Shown here: in pieces, positions 36,362 through 48,769 of the stretch
Layout: each line of letters starts with the position of its first letter
Numbering within the stretch: position 1 is the first letter of the stretch
Source of the DNA: Parasponia andersonii
Lineage: Eukaryota; Streptophyta; Magnoliopsida; Rosales; Cannabaceae
Length of the DNA stretch: 64,000 nucleotides
Direction of reading: 5' to 3'
Assembly: GCA_002914805.1 (NCBI GenBank)
Contig: JXTB01000124.1
Coordinates: 4,127-68,126 of the forward strand
Made by a program: the position numbers and the translations under genes
Notes under the pieces: model-generated
What the model was told of the DNA's origin: nothing
Databases searched by the model: none
The model's input: the letters and a program-made list of their open reading frames with translations, nothing else

Positions 36362-38984
36362 TTGATATCTCTTTTTTTTTTTTTGAATAAATTTGATGTT
36401 ACATAATCTCTGAATGTATTCTCTTTACGTCTTTATCTTTTCTTCCCTGTTTTGTTGTACGCATCTATTATAAAGTCGTTATTGGATTATGTACCACAAG
36501 CAATGTCACTTTTGACTTTCAAAATAATAAACATTACGCCATGATGATTCAATGACTTAGTCTTAGCATAACAAATTAAAAATGAATTGTGGAGCAAAGC
36601 TATTTTTACACGACAATAAACTCTAGATAGAATGTGAAGCAAAGCGATTATTACACGACAATAAACTCCGGATAGAATGCAACTCATTATTCCAAATACC
36701 ATCGCTTTTGTTTGTACATATCAATCTAAGGAAAGAAATAAGGAAAAGAATACTTGGTAAAGTTGCAATCTGGGGAAGAAGTGATAGGAAATTGGATACG
36801 GCGAATCAAAAGAACACGATTTTATATATCTATATATACATATATACATATTATATCTTGTGTTGTAATATTTATCCATTAATGAATATTTTGAATTTTT
36901 TAGACCATTTGAATAATAAATCAAGTATTTGTACCAAAAAATCGATTTTATTCAATAGTTATCTACATATGGAAGGTCATTTAATACTCTAAATGGTAGG
37001 CAACCTATTTTTTTTAATTATTTAGCTTTCATAATCAATTAAAAATACTCCTAATATTCTAATTATCATTTATTTTTCTTAAAGATAATACTCACTAATT
37101 TTAATTCCCTCTAAATTTTATTAATCATGGCAACGTTAATTTAATATAAAAAAACTACAAACTTTATTTGTTTAATATTAAAATAAGGTAAACTCATGAT
37201 CCAAATTCCTATACTAAAGTCATAAAAAGTATAATTAATTCATATCAAAATAAATAAAATTAAACATATTAATACAAATCGTAAGAAAATTTGATAATTA
37301 AATTTTATGAAATAAATTTAAATTAAAAAAATTAAAAGGTGACAAAATCATGTTCTAAACTCATAGAAATGAAGTATCACAAATTAAATTCCAAAAATTA
37401 TTTCGTTTCATATATTCAAAAAAGTAAAATTAAAATAAAGCATAAAACAAAATAAGATTAGAATTATTCATAAATTCAAATGAAATATTTTTTTTATTCC
37501 ATTACACATATATAAAAAAAATACTCTAAAACTCATTATGTACATGAATTTAAAAATATAGAAGTAAATTAGTTTCGAAATTAGAATAAAAATTAGTAAA
37601 ATTAACTTATTATTGTAGGTCACTTTCAACTTTATCATTGATGGAGAAAAAAACAAAACAAAAATATTTATTGAAAACTCACCCATATTACATTATTTAA
37701 TATTATAATTAATATTATGTATAATAAAACTCATAAATTCTTCGAAGTACTCGCAAACTTAGTGTAACTAGACTCTACTTTTGGTGCAGAGATTTAAGGT
37801 TCACGAATTACCAGCCTTAGACTAAAAACTAATGTTTTGCTAAAGAGTTGTGCTAGCGATATTTATGCTCTTGCACCATATAATGTAGGAAATTTTTAAA
37901 AACCATATATGGTGCTTACATCACACACATACACACTAATTGATATATGGGATGCATTAAAAAATTTATATATGGTTATCACATCTCTATTAATTCTCGT
38001 GCTAATTAAGCGCCAATGGTGCCTCCTAGTAATTCTCTTTACGTGGGAGAGTTTGGCATTCCCCTAAAGTTGTATCTCTTAAAGTTCTCCAACTCTCCTC
38101 TTTTTTATTTCATGAAAAATGTTAAAGGATATTTGTAGTATTTACCACCACATACTAATTACAAGAGCAATACTATGAGGTGCTACTATTGGTAAGACCA
38201 AGTCCAACATAAGTTTTATTTGAAGTGTTGTTATAATCACCCAGTAAAGTATTGACATATCACTCTGTTAGAAATGGTCCTACACTATTAAATTTGTACG
38301 TGGATCATTAACTTGTATTAATTGTAATGCTCAGCACCACTTACATCCATAACATTGTACTTATTTAATGTATGGTACAATTTTTCTATATGGAATAGTT
38401 GGAATGAAATAAAACATGTCTCGAGTCATGTTCCTCTAGCTACTATTTGACACATCATCTCACCTAAACGCTCGAAGTTAACAGAGTAAAGACTACAATG
38501 ACATTGTTAACAAAAAAATTAAAGAGTAAAGGTAAAAGTGATATTTCTAGATATGAAAAAACAAAAATTAGAAAGCTATTTCAAAGAGTCGCTTGACAAT
38601 ATAGGAAGTACATATATACCACTGTCAAGCATGAACATAAATTCCGAAGAGGTCATTTTGGCACTTCCTCAGGGATTAAATTTTGTGATTTTGTACTCGC
38701 AATTCTCTCAGACTTTGATCCTCTGTTTTTCAGCGGCTTTGTGCTCTAGGTTTTAGCATTGAACACCAAAGTCGGACATTTTTAGGGATAAATGGTGATT
38801 TTGTTTATTGTAAATCTGTAAAAAAAATTTATTTTAGAAATGACGTGGCACTTTCTAATAAGTGGGACAGGATTGGGGATAGGCTTCATGATATAGAGGA
38901 TTTCAGTCTGGAATAGTCCATAACATTGCGCACATGTTTTAGTGCAAAATGTTGTAAAGAAGGAACTAAACCACAATTAATTTT

Positions 38985-38990
38985 CACGTG
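38985..38990 (+). promoter_or_regulatory. G-box (CACGTG) upstream of the germin-like gene at 39267
   Basis: It lies 282 to 277 bp before the ATG, in the same block and at the same spacing as in the pseudogene promoter. Confidence 0.5.
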
Positions 38991-39169
38991 ACTCTTTGTA
39001 CTAAATGCCAAATGATAAAATTCTTTATCTATATCTTGTTGAGGCTCGAATAAACAATAATATCATTCTTCTTGTGTTAATTACTTGTAAGGAAACTGTC
39101 AAAAACCGGCCGCCCCCCGATGACGAAAATAATTTTGACATTGTAACGTTTAGCCTGAGAAAAGAAAAT

Positions 39170-39177
39170 TATAAATA
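39170..39177 (+). promoter_or_regulatory. TATA box of the germin-like gene at 39267
   Basis: TATAAATA lies 97 bp before the ATG, giving a leader of roughly 60-70 bases. Confidence 0.65.
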
Positions 39178-39266
39178 CCAAGATCTTCAACCTCCTAAAC
39201 TACCACAAGCGTATCTTCAATCAAGCCTTAGTTTGTTGAAGAAGCAAAAAAAAGCATTGAGCAGCC

Positions 39267-39935
39267 ATGGTTAGCCTATCAAGCTCAGCCTATCAACTTC
39301 TATTTTGCCTGCTAGTCTTAGTGTTTACACCTTTCCCTTCCCATTCAGCCGACCCTGATCCTCTACAGGACATCTGCGTAGCAGATCTTAATGCAACTTT
39401 CTCTGTTAATGGCTATCCCTGCAAACCTGTCTCACAAGTAACTTCAGAAGACTTCTTCTTTGATGGACTGAGCAAAGAAGGTAACATAAACGTCAGCGCT
39501 GGAGTCCTTGTGGCTACCGCTGATGTCCAGTCGTTTCCTGGACTAAACACTCTCGGGATTTCCATGGCCAGAGCTGACCTTTCCCTTGGTGGTTTGGTTC
39601 CACCCCACACGCATCCTCGCTCCTCAGAGACCGTCGTGGTCATCAAAGGGGAGGTTCTTGTTGGGCTCGTCACGACCGATAATATTTACTACTCCAAGGT
39701 TTTGACTGCCGGGCAGATGTTTGCCATTCCCAGGGGATTAGTTCACTTCCAGCTAAATGTTGGACAAGAAAAGGCACTTATCTTGGTTGCCTTTAATAGT
39801 CAACTGCCTGGGATTGCTCTGGTGCCCACATCTCTGTTTGGTACAACACCACCAATTCCAAATCAAGTGTTGACTAAGGCCTTCCTAGTAGGAGACGATG
39901 TCATCAACGAGATAAAATCCAAGTTTGGTGCTTGA
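39267..39935 (+). CDS. GLP: Germin-like protein (secreted cupin), intact
   Basis: A 222-residue intronless gene, the best preserved of the three. The signal peptide covers about residues 1-28 (hydrophobic LLFCLLVLVF core), followed by the Cys pair C37 and C52, sequons at N42 and N75, and one cupin barrel. Metal ligands are H114, H116 and E121 in PPHTHPRSSE, and H160 in PRGLVHFQLNVG. KGE stands at 127-129, the usual germin-like tripeptide. The C-terminal helix ends in IKSKFGA. The length is normal for the family. The protein should be an apoplastic Mn-binding oligomer. The enzymatic activity (superoxide dismutase or another) cannot be read from sequence. It is about 28 residues different from the gene at 35693. 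The promoter has a TATA box and a G-box, and AATAAA lies near 39954. Confidence 0.96.
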   Translation: MVSLSSSAYQLLFCLLVLVFTPFPSHSADPDPLQDICVADLNATFSVNGYPCKPVSQVTSEDFFFDGLSKEGNINVSAGVLVATADVQSFPGLNTLGISMARADLSLGGLVPPHTHPRSSETVVVIKGEVLVGLVTTDNIYYSKVLTAGQMFAIPRGLVHFQLNVGQEKALILVAFNSQLPGIALVPTSLFGTTPPIPNQVLTKAFLVGDDVINEIKSKFGA

Positions 39936-41150
39936 TCATTTCTCTTCGGTCTCGAATAAAAATTTGTTTTGTTACACAATCTCTGAATTGTTCCTCTTCA
40001 AGTCTCTGTATAAAGGTCGTTATTGGATTATGTCCAAGCTACGTCACTTTGGACTTTCAGCCGTGTGCTTTTATCCTCAAAGAATAAATTCAAAATAAAC
40101 AATTACCCAATGATCGTTCAATGACATGAGAATGAATTAATACATCACACAGTTTTGTATTCTGTGTTACTATATTCTTTTTTCTTCTTTTTACGGGTTT
40201 TAACTTGCTCTTTTTAGGTGGTTCATTGCCAAAAAGTTTGTATTAAACTCGAACACCATTAATTTTAAAAGAGGCTCGGAGAAACAAAAGAAAGCACAAA
40301 CTTTACTCAGCACAGTTCAAATTTTCTCCAGGTATTGATACCATAAGGCCCTGCTGGACCTCGGATTTTGTTGTGAAAATAAAATTAAACAATATATATA
40401 TATATATAAATTTACACCCAAATATTGCACAAAAACTTACTAATCATTATGTGACATCATTTCTAGCCACATAATTTTAAATAATTTGGTCCCTTTTTTT
40501 TAAAAAAAATATATAGTTAAAATGAATGTCACCTAGTATAATATAAGTTTTTGGTATAAAATATTAGTGTTCCTAGCATTACTCATTTGATATATCCCCA
40601 CAATGAAAATCCTACAATAGTGGTATGGTTTATTTTTCTTCAATGGTGCTTTATTTTTTCTTGAGCTTTTGTATTAATTCCTATAATATAATAATTAGAG
40701 AACTTCATGATAATCTAATATATATATATATATTATTTTGAGTTGAATCAACAATATACTCAAATAATGTATAACAAGTGTTTGATAAAATCCTTCCCTG
40801 AATATGCGGATGCAGATTTTTATTTTCTTATGACAATTTAGAATCTTTTTTGTTTAGTATAAAAGTCCACGTCATATTAATGGTTCCTTCCTTATGAATC
40901 TTATCTGTGCTTGCCTCCGTTGACGTGCATGGATCAGAAAATTGGTATCCCACAATGTTAGACTAAGTATGTTGAACAAAAGTTTACAAAGATAAGGATA
41001 CAGAGTTTACGGACAATTTGAATACCTCTTTATGTTTTCCCTTTTTTATTGTTGGAGATAGCGCTTTACGTTTGAAGACTCTATACATAACTTATTTTAA
41101 AAGATAAAGAGTGGATAAGTTTTTGGTGAATCATATTCGTTGAGGATAAT
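39936..41150. other. 3' flank of the last GLP gene and AT-rich spacer
   Basis: 39940-40330 resembles the 3' flank of the pseudogene in pieces. The block ATAATATAAGTTTTTGG near 40540 also occurs at 35172, hinting at a remnant of another tandem unit. No further GLP coding sequence is present. Confidence 0.45.
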
Positions 41151-42480
41151 TTCTCTGAACCAAAATTGAAAATGACATGAATGCCAAGTCAAAAATGACA
41201 CATCATAATAATAAGTTCAAAATGCATCACTCTAACTAGCCTACCAGGCTCACCAAGACATAGCACCATATGCTGGCTACGTCCCACTGAAAAGAAAGAG
41301 CCGAGCAAAGCTCGGGAGGAAAGTGCCTGGTCGTAGCATTAAGGCAAGTTTCTTAAAGAACAACCCTGGTCGAAGCTCATGTCACATGCCGACCGGGCAC
41401 CCCTAATAAAAGCGTAATAGAGGACTAGGAAATAGCCGACCACCAAGTAATGACATAGTTTCGACCGAGAGATAAAGTAAAGACAGCATAATGTTACGTC
41501 CCGCTCATTTAGCTCCCAAAAATCCAAATGTTGTTGCTCATGCCTCTAAGGTCCTCTATATATACTGCTCAACCAAAAAAATTGAGGAAGACCCTAGAAC
41601 ACGGTGGACCCTAGAGTGATCAAGAGAGGTCTTGGCCATGCTAGAAGACTATAGTTAGTGCTACTAAGTCCTAGAAGGTTCTAGACAAGGCCGGATGGTG
41701 CTAGATGGATTGAACGGTTCTAGAAGCTCCTAGAATAACTTAGGAGAGCCAAGATGGTGGGTGAACCTCTTAGAAGGATCTAAACCATGTTTTGTTCTAG
41801 AATTATCTATGTAAATATCTTTGTAGATATTATAACTTTAGTTGAGAATAATCTAGATCCTTTGTAAGATTATGCCACTTGACACGATCACAACCGTTGG
41901 TTGGTTTAGGCTTTGCCTATATAAAGGACCCCTTGGGTTCATTTGTACACAAGTCCCATTTGTGAGAGTTCTAAGTATTCTAAGCATAATATAAAGCTTC
42001 CATTCACCTAAACTCTCTCATCCTTACTACTTTGTCTCAAAAGCTTACTCTAAGTCCATTTCTTGAGTATTGGTAGGCTGACTTAGTGTGACGGACTATG
42101 CTAAGTGTCGCACGATTGTCTAGTTTAAGGCTAGAGTCGTGACAGTAAGCTGGGGAGAGGTTGACGAATGGCCCTATCACATGCATATATCTATATAAGC
42201 GGGTAAGTAGGATTCCCTTCTATCTTTTCAAGGACACGTAGATATCAACCCTAGCGTTTAAGGGACCACAAAGCCACTATAAATAGTCTCAAAATTACAT
42301 AAAGAAGTAAACCGTTACAAATCCCTAAAACCCTATTTGTTTCTTTGCCCTTTGCTCTTCCTGTAATTCATTTACTACTCATTTACCATTCTACCGAGTA
42401 CTTTATTGAATATATTACTAATCACCTTTCTAAGGAGGAGATTTGGTAAGTACCACACTGGTACCACTCATTATTACCTA
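41150..42480 (+). repeat. Gypsy-like LTR with a second LTR-like element nested inside
   Basis: The outer sequence (about 41150-41570 and 42130-42480) has LTR-like features: CTATAAATAGTCTC near 42280 as promoter and leader-like sequence after it. The inner sequence (about 41580-42125) has its own promoter, GCCTATATAAAGGACCCC near 41918, followed by a leader-like stretch. This is inferred to be one LTR inserted into another. I could not fix exact ends or a target duplication, and no coding domains are present. Confidence 0.35.
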
Positions 42481-42589
42481 GTAAAAAGTCTATCTATAAC
42501 ATTTTTCAAAGTTGTACAGACTACATCTATATCAAATCTAGTTTTCTATAAAATCCTAAATTTTGTATAGGTAAATATGTAAATTTTGG

Positions 42590-44913
42590 GTATTTAATTA
42601 AAAATATCTTATGTGAATGAAGCCACATTTGAGTCTAGGTACATTTGGAGTTAAATTGTAAATATTTTTGTGAAGAAAAGGACTAAGATGAAAGAATCTT
42701 TTAAAAATTATGGTCAAAGTGGAATTTTAGAAAGATATTTGGTCATACTAGGACTGCCACATGTCCCACTACCAAAAGCTTCTAAAATTACGTTTAAATC
42801 CTCCATTTCCCCTTTCTTTTTCGCGGAGGTCCCCAAACTCTCTCTCTCCCTCTGTCACTATTCATTCGAAGCCAAATTGTTGTATGCATTGCCCTACATC
42901 CAAGCTCAGCAACCGACGAAGCATCGGCAGCAACCGCAGCTATATTGACGGCAACTCAAGATCTGGCAGTCCAAAGATCATGCCACCGATCGGATCTTTT
43001 GGTCGTTGTTTCATCGTTTGACGTTCGAGTTGCTCATTTCCAGTGCAGTTAGCTTCATCTCGATGCCACTATCCTTTTTTGACCACCTACGGCTAATAAC
43101 TCAGCTCCGATAAGAAACTCATTACTGTTACGATATTTTAATATTAAATTTATGGTATTTTTATAATTATTTCAGAATTAGAATATTTTTCTGAGAAAAT
43201 TATACCATGTTAGAGAAGAGGTTGAGAAGAGAATCGTCACGATTTTGAAGTGTTGAACAGTATCTAAAAGTGCGTTAATTTTTGAATTGAAAAAGTGACA
43301 TTTTTCTAAATATTTTCAAAATGTGATATTTTTATAATTTTTGGATTTTCGAGCTTAATTAATGATCCGGATCTCGAAACTGAATTCTAACCTCGCATTT
43401 GGACTCAGTGATGTTGAGATACGAATCTCGATATAAAATATCTCTATATTCTGAAATGATACAAAAATCGAGAAAATGACTCGTAAATAGTTCATTTTAC
43501 GAGCCACATACCGATCCCGTATTGGAACCCATTTTGACAAATTATACGTCTAACTCAATATTTTTGGATGCTTTAAATTTAATGGTAATCTCTGTTTCTT
43601 AATATGAAGCTCCGTTTGAAAATTCACTTTTTCAAGTGAACGTGTCAGAATCCAAAAACAACCGTATGAGCAAGCAAGTGACCAACAAAGGACTCTTCTA
43701 GCTCTGTTAGCTCGTTATAGCTACCATATGTTTTATAAAAATTGGAATATGTTCAGAAAAGTGAAATTTTATGATTTTATTAAATGAAATTATTTGAATA
43801 ATTATTTTAGTGAACTGTGAATTTGTGAAATATTGTGGAATACTCTGGATATTTTACGTACGATTTTGTACAAATTTTATAGTTGGGATTTGATTAAACC
43901 AAAGGAATTGTACTGTCGAATTAATACAAGATAGATTTTTATTTTAAAATCAGAGTATGTCTAAAATATTATAGATTGTTATTTTAAAATCAGAATATGT
44001 CTAAAATATTACTGTATGGTTGTTTATAGTACCTCTCATATTGCACATACTATAAGATCATACATGAGCTCTATTTTAGGCATTATAGTGTTTAGTGGGC
44101 AATCAGTATCCCAGCCGCCGATGAGAGCCCGTAAACCCGCGGAGGTTTTTTGATCACTTTCATTCGGTAGGCATAGACACATGGTGTCCCTCTAATTTTC
44201 TGGGATTAGGTATCAGAAAGAGAGTACCCAATATATATAATACGAGTTACTCTGGTTCATGAGAAAATGATTTGAGCTCATATGATTATTTGATTTGTGA
44301 TATATGCACTATGGACTATTTATCCGATTTTACGATATGGTTTGAATATGATTTCTATTGACCATTTCAACTCGCTTTTGATTTGATATATTGTGAATTT
44401 TTTTTAGAATAACTAACCATGTAGGGAATTTATAAATAACTATTTTCTCAAAAAGGTAATTGGGTATCCTATTTGGTATTTCATGCTCGCCCCATACTTT
44501 CCTTCTTAGGTAGTGCTCAGGGTAACTTCGAAAACTCAGGAATAGATCTGTGAGAAGCAGGTTTTCTATTGACTAGTTAGTAAGTGTGTAAAATAATACT
44601 ATTTATCTTCTTGGATTATATTAATAACTAAGGGCTTGTATCACAGATCCAATCTGTATAACTATTATGCTAGATTGTGAGATTACTGATAATAGTACTT
44701 GGTTTGTTTTTATAAATATTTTTAACAGTCTATGTCTAATAGTGATCACAAAACTGTAGAAATTTATAATTTCGATTAATTTTACAAATATTTACAGAAG
44801 CTGTCATTTTTTAAACTAGTTTTTCGTTTTTTTTTTAATTTTCTAAAACAAATTATGAATTTCCATTTGTGAAATTCTTCTTCTGTCACTAGTTCAGAAT
44901 TTGGCTCGTAACA
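42590..44913 (+). repeat. Long LTR-like repeat, family D, copy 3
   Basis: 44050-44285 aligns well with 6700-6965 of copy 1 (shared GGTAGGCATAGACACATGG and ACGAGTTACTCTGG-type blocks). The 5' part has the CT-rich and GC-richer stretch typical of the family (42830-43000). The end GCTCGTAACA at 44913 corresponds to GGTCGTGACA of copy 2. Overlapping 86-92 codon frames at 42670-43021 fall in the GC-richer segment and show no domain. The 5' edge is approximate. Confidence 0.55.
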
Positions 44914-45044
44914 GTTTCGACTTCTTTTAAAAAAAAATCACTCAAACGCACGTGGCGTAAGTTGGTTTACAAACCAAAATCCGCACTAATAATATTAGAG
45001 TCTCTAGCATTATTCTTAAATATATATATATATATATATATATA

Positions 45045-45291
45045 GGGTACCAATCCAGTAGGTATTTTTTTTTACCTATATATAGGCATCAATTTGGCCA
45101 ATGAAAATTTAGCATGCACATTTTTTTATTATAAAAAATAAGAGAGAGAAAGAGCATTAATGATGCACGTCTTTTCATGTACTTCATTATAGCCATTGGA
45201 TCACCATCTCACCATTAGATGGTGATCCAACGGCTACAAAAAAAATATCTACCCATAGGTAAAAAAAAAAATACCTATTGGATTGGCAACC
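45045..45291. mobile_element. Small MITE inserted in a TA microsatellite
   Basis: Terminal inverted repeats of about 36 bp are clear: GGGTACCAATCCAGTAGGT at the left, and the minus strand of the right end reads GGTTGCCAATCCAATAGGT, followed by matching A/T tracts and ACCTA. It is 247 bp long and flanked on both sides by TA repeats (45020-45044 and 45292-45309). The centre holds a perfect hairpin on TTGGATCACCATCT (45195-45233). It has no coding capacity. MITEs that sit in TA microsatellites are known in plants (the Micron type in rice), but family membership here is a guess. Confidence 0.75.
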
Positions 45292-45309
45292 ATATATATA
45301 TATATATAT

Positions 45310-47499
45310 GCGCACGCGCGCGTATTGAGCTGTGTCCAGGCATATGTGACTCATAAAATCCACAAATTTAACCAGGATCTTTATGGTAAAAAATACATTA
45401 GATGGTGCAAATGTCATCTTGAAAACGGCTTGGAAATTCAGAATTTTCGTGTTAGGTTTTATGAAGTAATGTTCGGCATCTAAGATCTTTTGGGTTTGAT
45501 GAACAATCAAAATTTTTTTATGTTTTTTTCTTTTTTATGTATGTTTTATTTTATTTGCATTACCTCTAATCGACTGGATATTGTATCTCGGTGCCAAATT
45601 ATTCAGACATCGACCTTTTTGAAGATTGAAAATTTCAACATCTAAACATTACTGTGTGATTAGTAGCTCAATATGTCTTGCCAAATTATTCTCGTTTTTG
45701 TTCTAAAATCTGTCTTGTCAATGTTAAGTCATTTGTTCACTTTGTCTAAGTAATTAATTGATATTGTCCATCTTATTCTCCTAGTATCAAAACTCTACTA
45801 TCGTTGTTGAGAAATTTCGCTTTTTGTTCAGAACTTAGTAACTATCATATTTTGTTATCTCATCTTCTATATATAGGCTTGCTAGGTTTTTGTAAACAAA
45901 AATTTTAGCCATTAATAGCAAATATTTCTTTTGAAATGACTTGGCCTTTGATACACATTTTTTATACACCTCCAAAGAGGTCTTTCTAGCTAATCTAGAA
46001 ATAGAGTATTGTTTACTCTTTGATGCAGCGGAAGGGATTGTCAAGCCAAATCCATGGCTAGAAGAGAAGATAAAGAGAGCAATGCTCTGTAGATTTCTTA
46101 AATCTGAGAATGATTAAGTCCCTCTTGCAGTCCATGACTTCCAAATATAAAAGGAAAACAACTAAATGCATACAACGTGGCCGTTTAGAAGATACAGCCT
46201 TTGGGAAACCTGCAAAACAATATAAACTTAGTACAATGACAAAACCATAATAGAAACGACAGCCGCATATCAGCAAACGACAAGCTTTCTGAAATAAGGC
46301 GCTTTGCCCCTGCATCACTCTTGCACTTTGTTTTCCCTGTATTATGGTGTGCAACTTGATCATCACTAGAGTAAGTTCAATGGTGATCTGATTACAAGAA
46401 TGATCTTGTGTTGGCGGCTGCTACTAAATGAATTTTAGTATCTTAGATTGATTGAAGGGAGTTTAACAAGAATATCACCTCAGAAGGAAGTATATTAGTG
46501 ATTTGAACACAAGAGGGGTCTTGTGTGTAAGTTGGAGCTGAAGGGAGTTTGGTGATTAGTTGGAGCCGAAGGGATTTCAGCAATCATTTCGCCAGCGTGA
46601 GCTGTTATTCATACTCTTCTTCACTCAAGGAATTGAAGCACCAACAGGTGGCAACTAAAAGTTCTAGGATACATTGTTGAAGACTGTTCTATTTCTATTT
46701 TGCCCTTGGGACTGTTGAACTATGTAAATGCTTTAGAATTGTTGAACTACATAAAAATATGTGTCCCGTTTCTTCTTTATTGCTTAATTTATAATTTGAA
46801 TAAACTAAGCTCAAAAGATGATAGAAGTTATTAAATTTAATCTAACAATTCAAAATCAATGCATTTGGCTCACCATCTTTTCCTACCTTCATGTTTGGAA
46901 TCGACGCATTTGGCTTGCCATTTTCACCTGTCATTGGGAGTTTCATTGGCGAAGGCATATGTACTTTTTGGCCTCCCCCAGCGTTTGTATCGGGACCTAT
47001 GCCCCAATGGCCACCAACTTTAGCAACGGTCTCACTGATATGTTCCGGTGGTGAGTGTGCCACCAAATTGATTCTTCTGTGGGGGTGAAATAGAAGAGGT
47101 CCTGCATTTTTTTTTTTTTTTGAGAAGAGAGCAAGTTTAGGTTTGGTGGAGAAAGATGGGAGAATATATGACGATTTTAGGGTTTTATTTATTTATTTTT
47201 CAGTTTTATCTTTTTAATAAATTTTTTCCTTTTTGAGAGTAAATTTTTAAAGAGCTAATTTACATTCACCATTTTTATTGGTTTGTTAATAGGGATATGA
47301 TATCCCAATATAAGGTATTGTGTCTAAGGAGGGGCAATTTCATCTTTAAATTTTATAAATGAATTGAATCTGGCACATAAGGTACAATTTTTAAGAAATT
47401 TAAATTGTAAGGATATAATTTTACAGAATTTAAAAATTAAGAATTAAATTATAATAAAGTTAAACTTTAAGATATTTTTTTGTAATTAACCTAAAAAAA
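45310..47499. other. Unassigned sequence, possible retroelement leader on the minus strand
   Basis: 45840-46680 is less AT-rich, with interrupted minus-strand frames (up to 102 codons at 46058-46366) that show no domain. The texture resembles an LTR plus leader of a Copia element but nothing confirms it. The two overlapping opposite frames at 46818-47066 contain a Pro/Gly-rich stretch on the minus strand that I do not recognise. Confidence 0.35.
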
Positions 47500-48700
47500 A
47501 TAAACTTAATAACAAAAAAAAGAGAAAGACAAACTGTAAGAGACTCCAAGGAAAAGAACAAAGAAAGCAAGCATGCTGGATGAGGATGGCTCAATTCCCA
47601 AGTTCATTTGCATTTCTATAATATACTATAGATGTATTTAAACAGAGAAGGTAAAATCGTAGACAAAAGGAGGGAGTGGCTTTGCACAAGAGAAGACAGG
47701 CTTTGAGAGCAAATTCTAGAAGAGATTTCTTCTCTTTTTCTTATTTTTTACTTGAACAATTTTAATTATGCTCATGGTTTCTTTTCTTAGCATGATTATG
47801 AACTAATTTTATTTTTCTGAAACTAGTTTATTTATGATGTTTTAAGTTATTCTTTCAATTTAGTTAATAAATTATTTTATATAGTTGAGTTTTCAAATTT
47901 ATTCTTAATATTTCTATTTAATTTTCTACTAAATAGATGAATTATTAATCATAACAAAACCAGAATGAGATTTATGTGTCTAGTTCGTTGGGTTGAAAAC
48001 TATAAATTGTATGTAAAATAAAAATATATTTAAAAAGTTTGTATAATCGCTAAATGAGTTTTTATAGATCGTAATAAATTCTTAATTAGTTTAATTATGA
48101 TTATAATGAATTGATAATTAATGGTATTTTAGCTTGAACTTGGGAGAGGATAGTGAATAAATTAGAGAATGTCGACTATCAATTAGGAAAATAATTTTAG
48201 AATTGAGATAAATAATTTAGAATGAATTAGTTGCGATAAAATTAGAAACCTAATATTTAGTTAATTGAATTTTTCTCTTTACTTTGCCATTTATTTTCTT
48301 TTATTTTTTGCTTTATTCTATCTTATTTTTCCGTATTTAATCTCTTTAACTGGTTTGTTCAAATATAAGAAAAATTTTGGTGATTAATATATACCAACAG
48401 TCTTTATAGAACGATACTCGAGGAGAATAATTTTGCAAATGAGATAGATAATTTAGAGCGAATTAGTTATAGTGAAATCGAAAACTCTATTATCTAGTCA
48501 ATTGAATTTCTCTCTTTGCTTTGCTATTTATTTTCTTCTATTTTTTACTTTATTTTATTTTATTTTTTCTATTTAATCTCTTTAATTAGTTTGCTCAAAT
48601 AAAGTTTAGGTAAGAAAAATTTCGGTTATTAGTACATACTAATAATCTTTGAAGTTCGATACTCGATATTCCCTTTATATTACTTATTATGATAATATGC
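47500..48700 (+). repeat. Probable solo LTR, family B, copy 2, with duplicated 3' end
   Basis: Its layout parallels 27290-28345. The 3' part, from ATAATTTTAGAATTGAG to GATACTCGAGG (about 48186-48422), is repeated in tandem as a diverged second copy at 48423-48661, which ends in GTTCGATACTCG. No internal region follows. Confidence 0.4.
48423..48661 (+). repeat. Second copy of an about 237-bp tandem duplication in the family B LTR
   Basis: It aligns with 48186-48422 along its length, with about one difference in eight by eye. The duplicated piece is the AT/CT-rich LTR 3' end. Confidence 0.65.
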
Positions 48701-48769
48701 ATTTGCGTTCACAAATTACACAACAACTAGTAAAAAGTGAATGTCAAAAAAATCTTCGCTAGCTCGGTT

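Larger units (their letters stand above)
36362..39266 (+). promoter_or_regulatory. Intergenic region and promoter of the germin-like gene at 39267
   Basis: It starts with the 3' flank of the preceding gene and then follows the upstream region of the pseudogene in order (see 7815-9260). Two extra pieces, about 36850-37690 and 38400-38910, are absent from the pseudogene unit. They are AT-rich insertions without coding capacity. A short tandem duplication of ACACGACAATAAACTC lies near 36609-36670. Confidence 0.65.

Noticed and set aside
46842..47066. 74-codon minus-strand frame with a Pro/Gly-rich stretch
   Set aside because: It looks less random than its neighbours but matches no family I know, has an equally long opposite-strand frame, and lacks a promoter or longer exon context.
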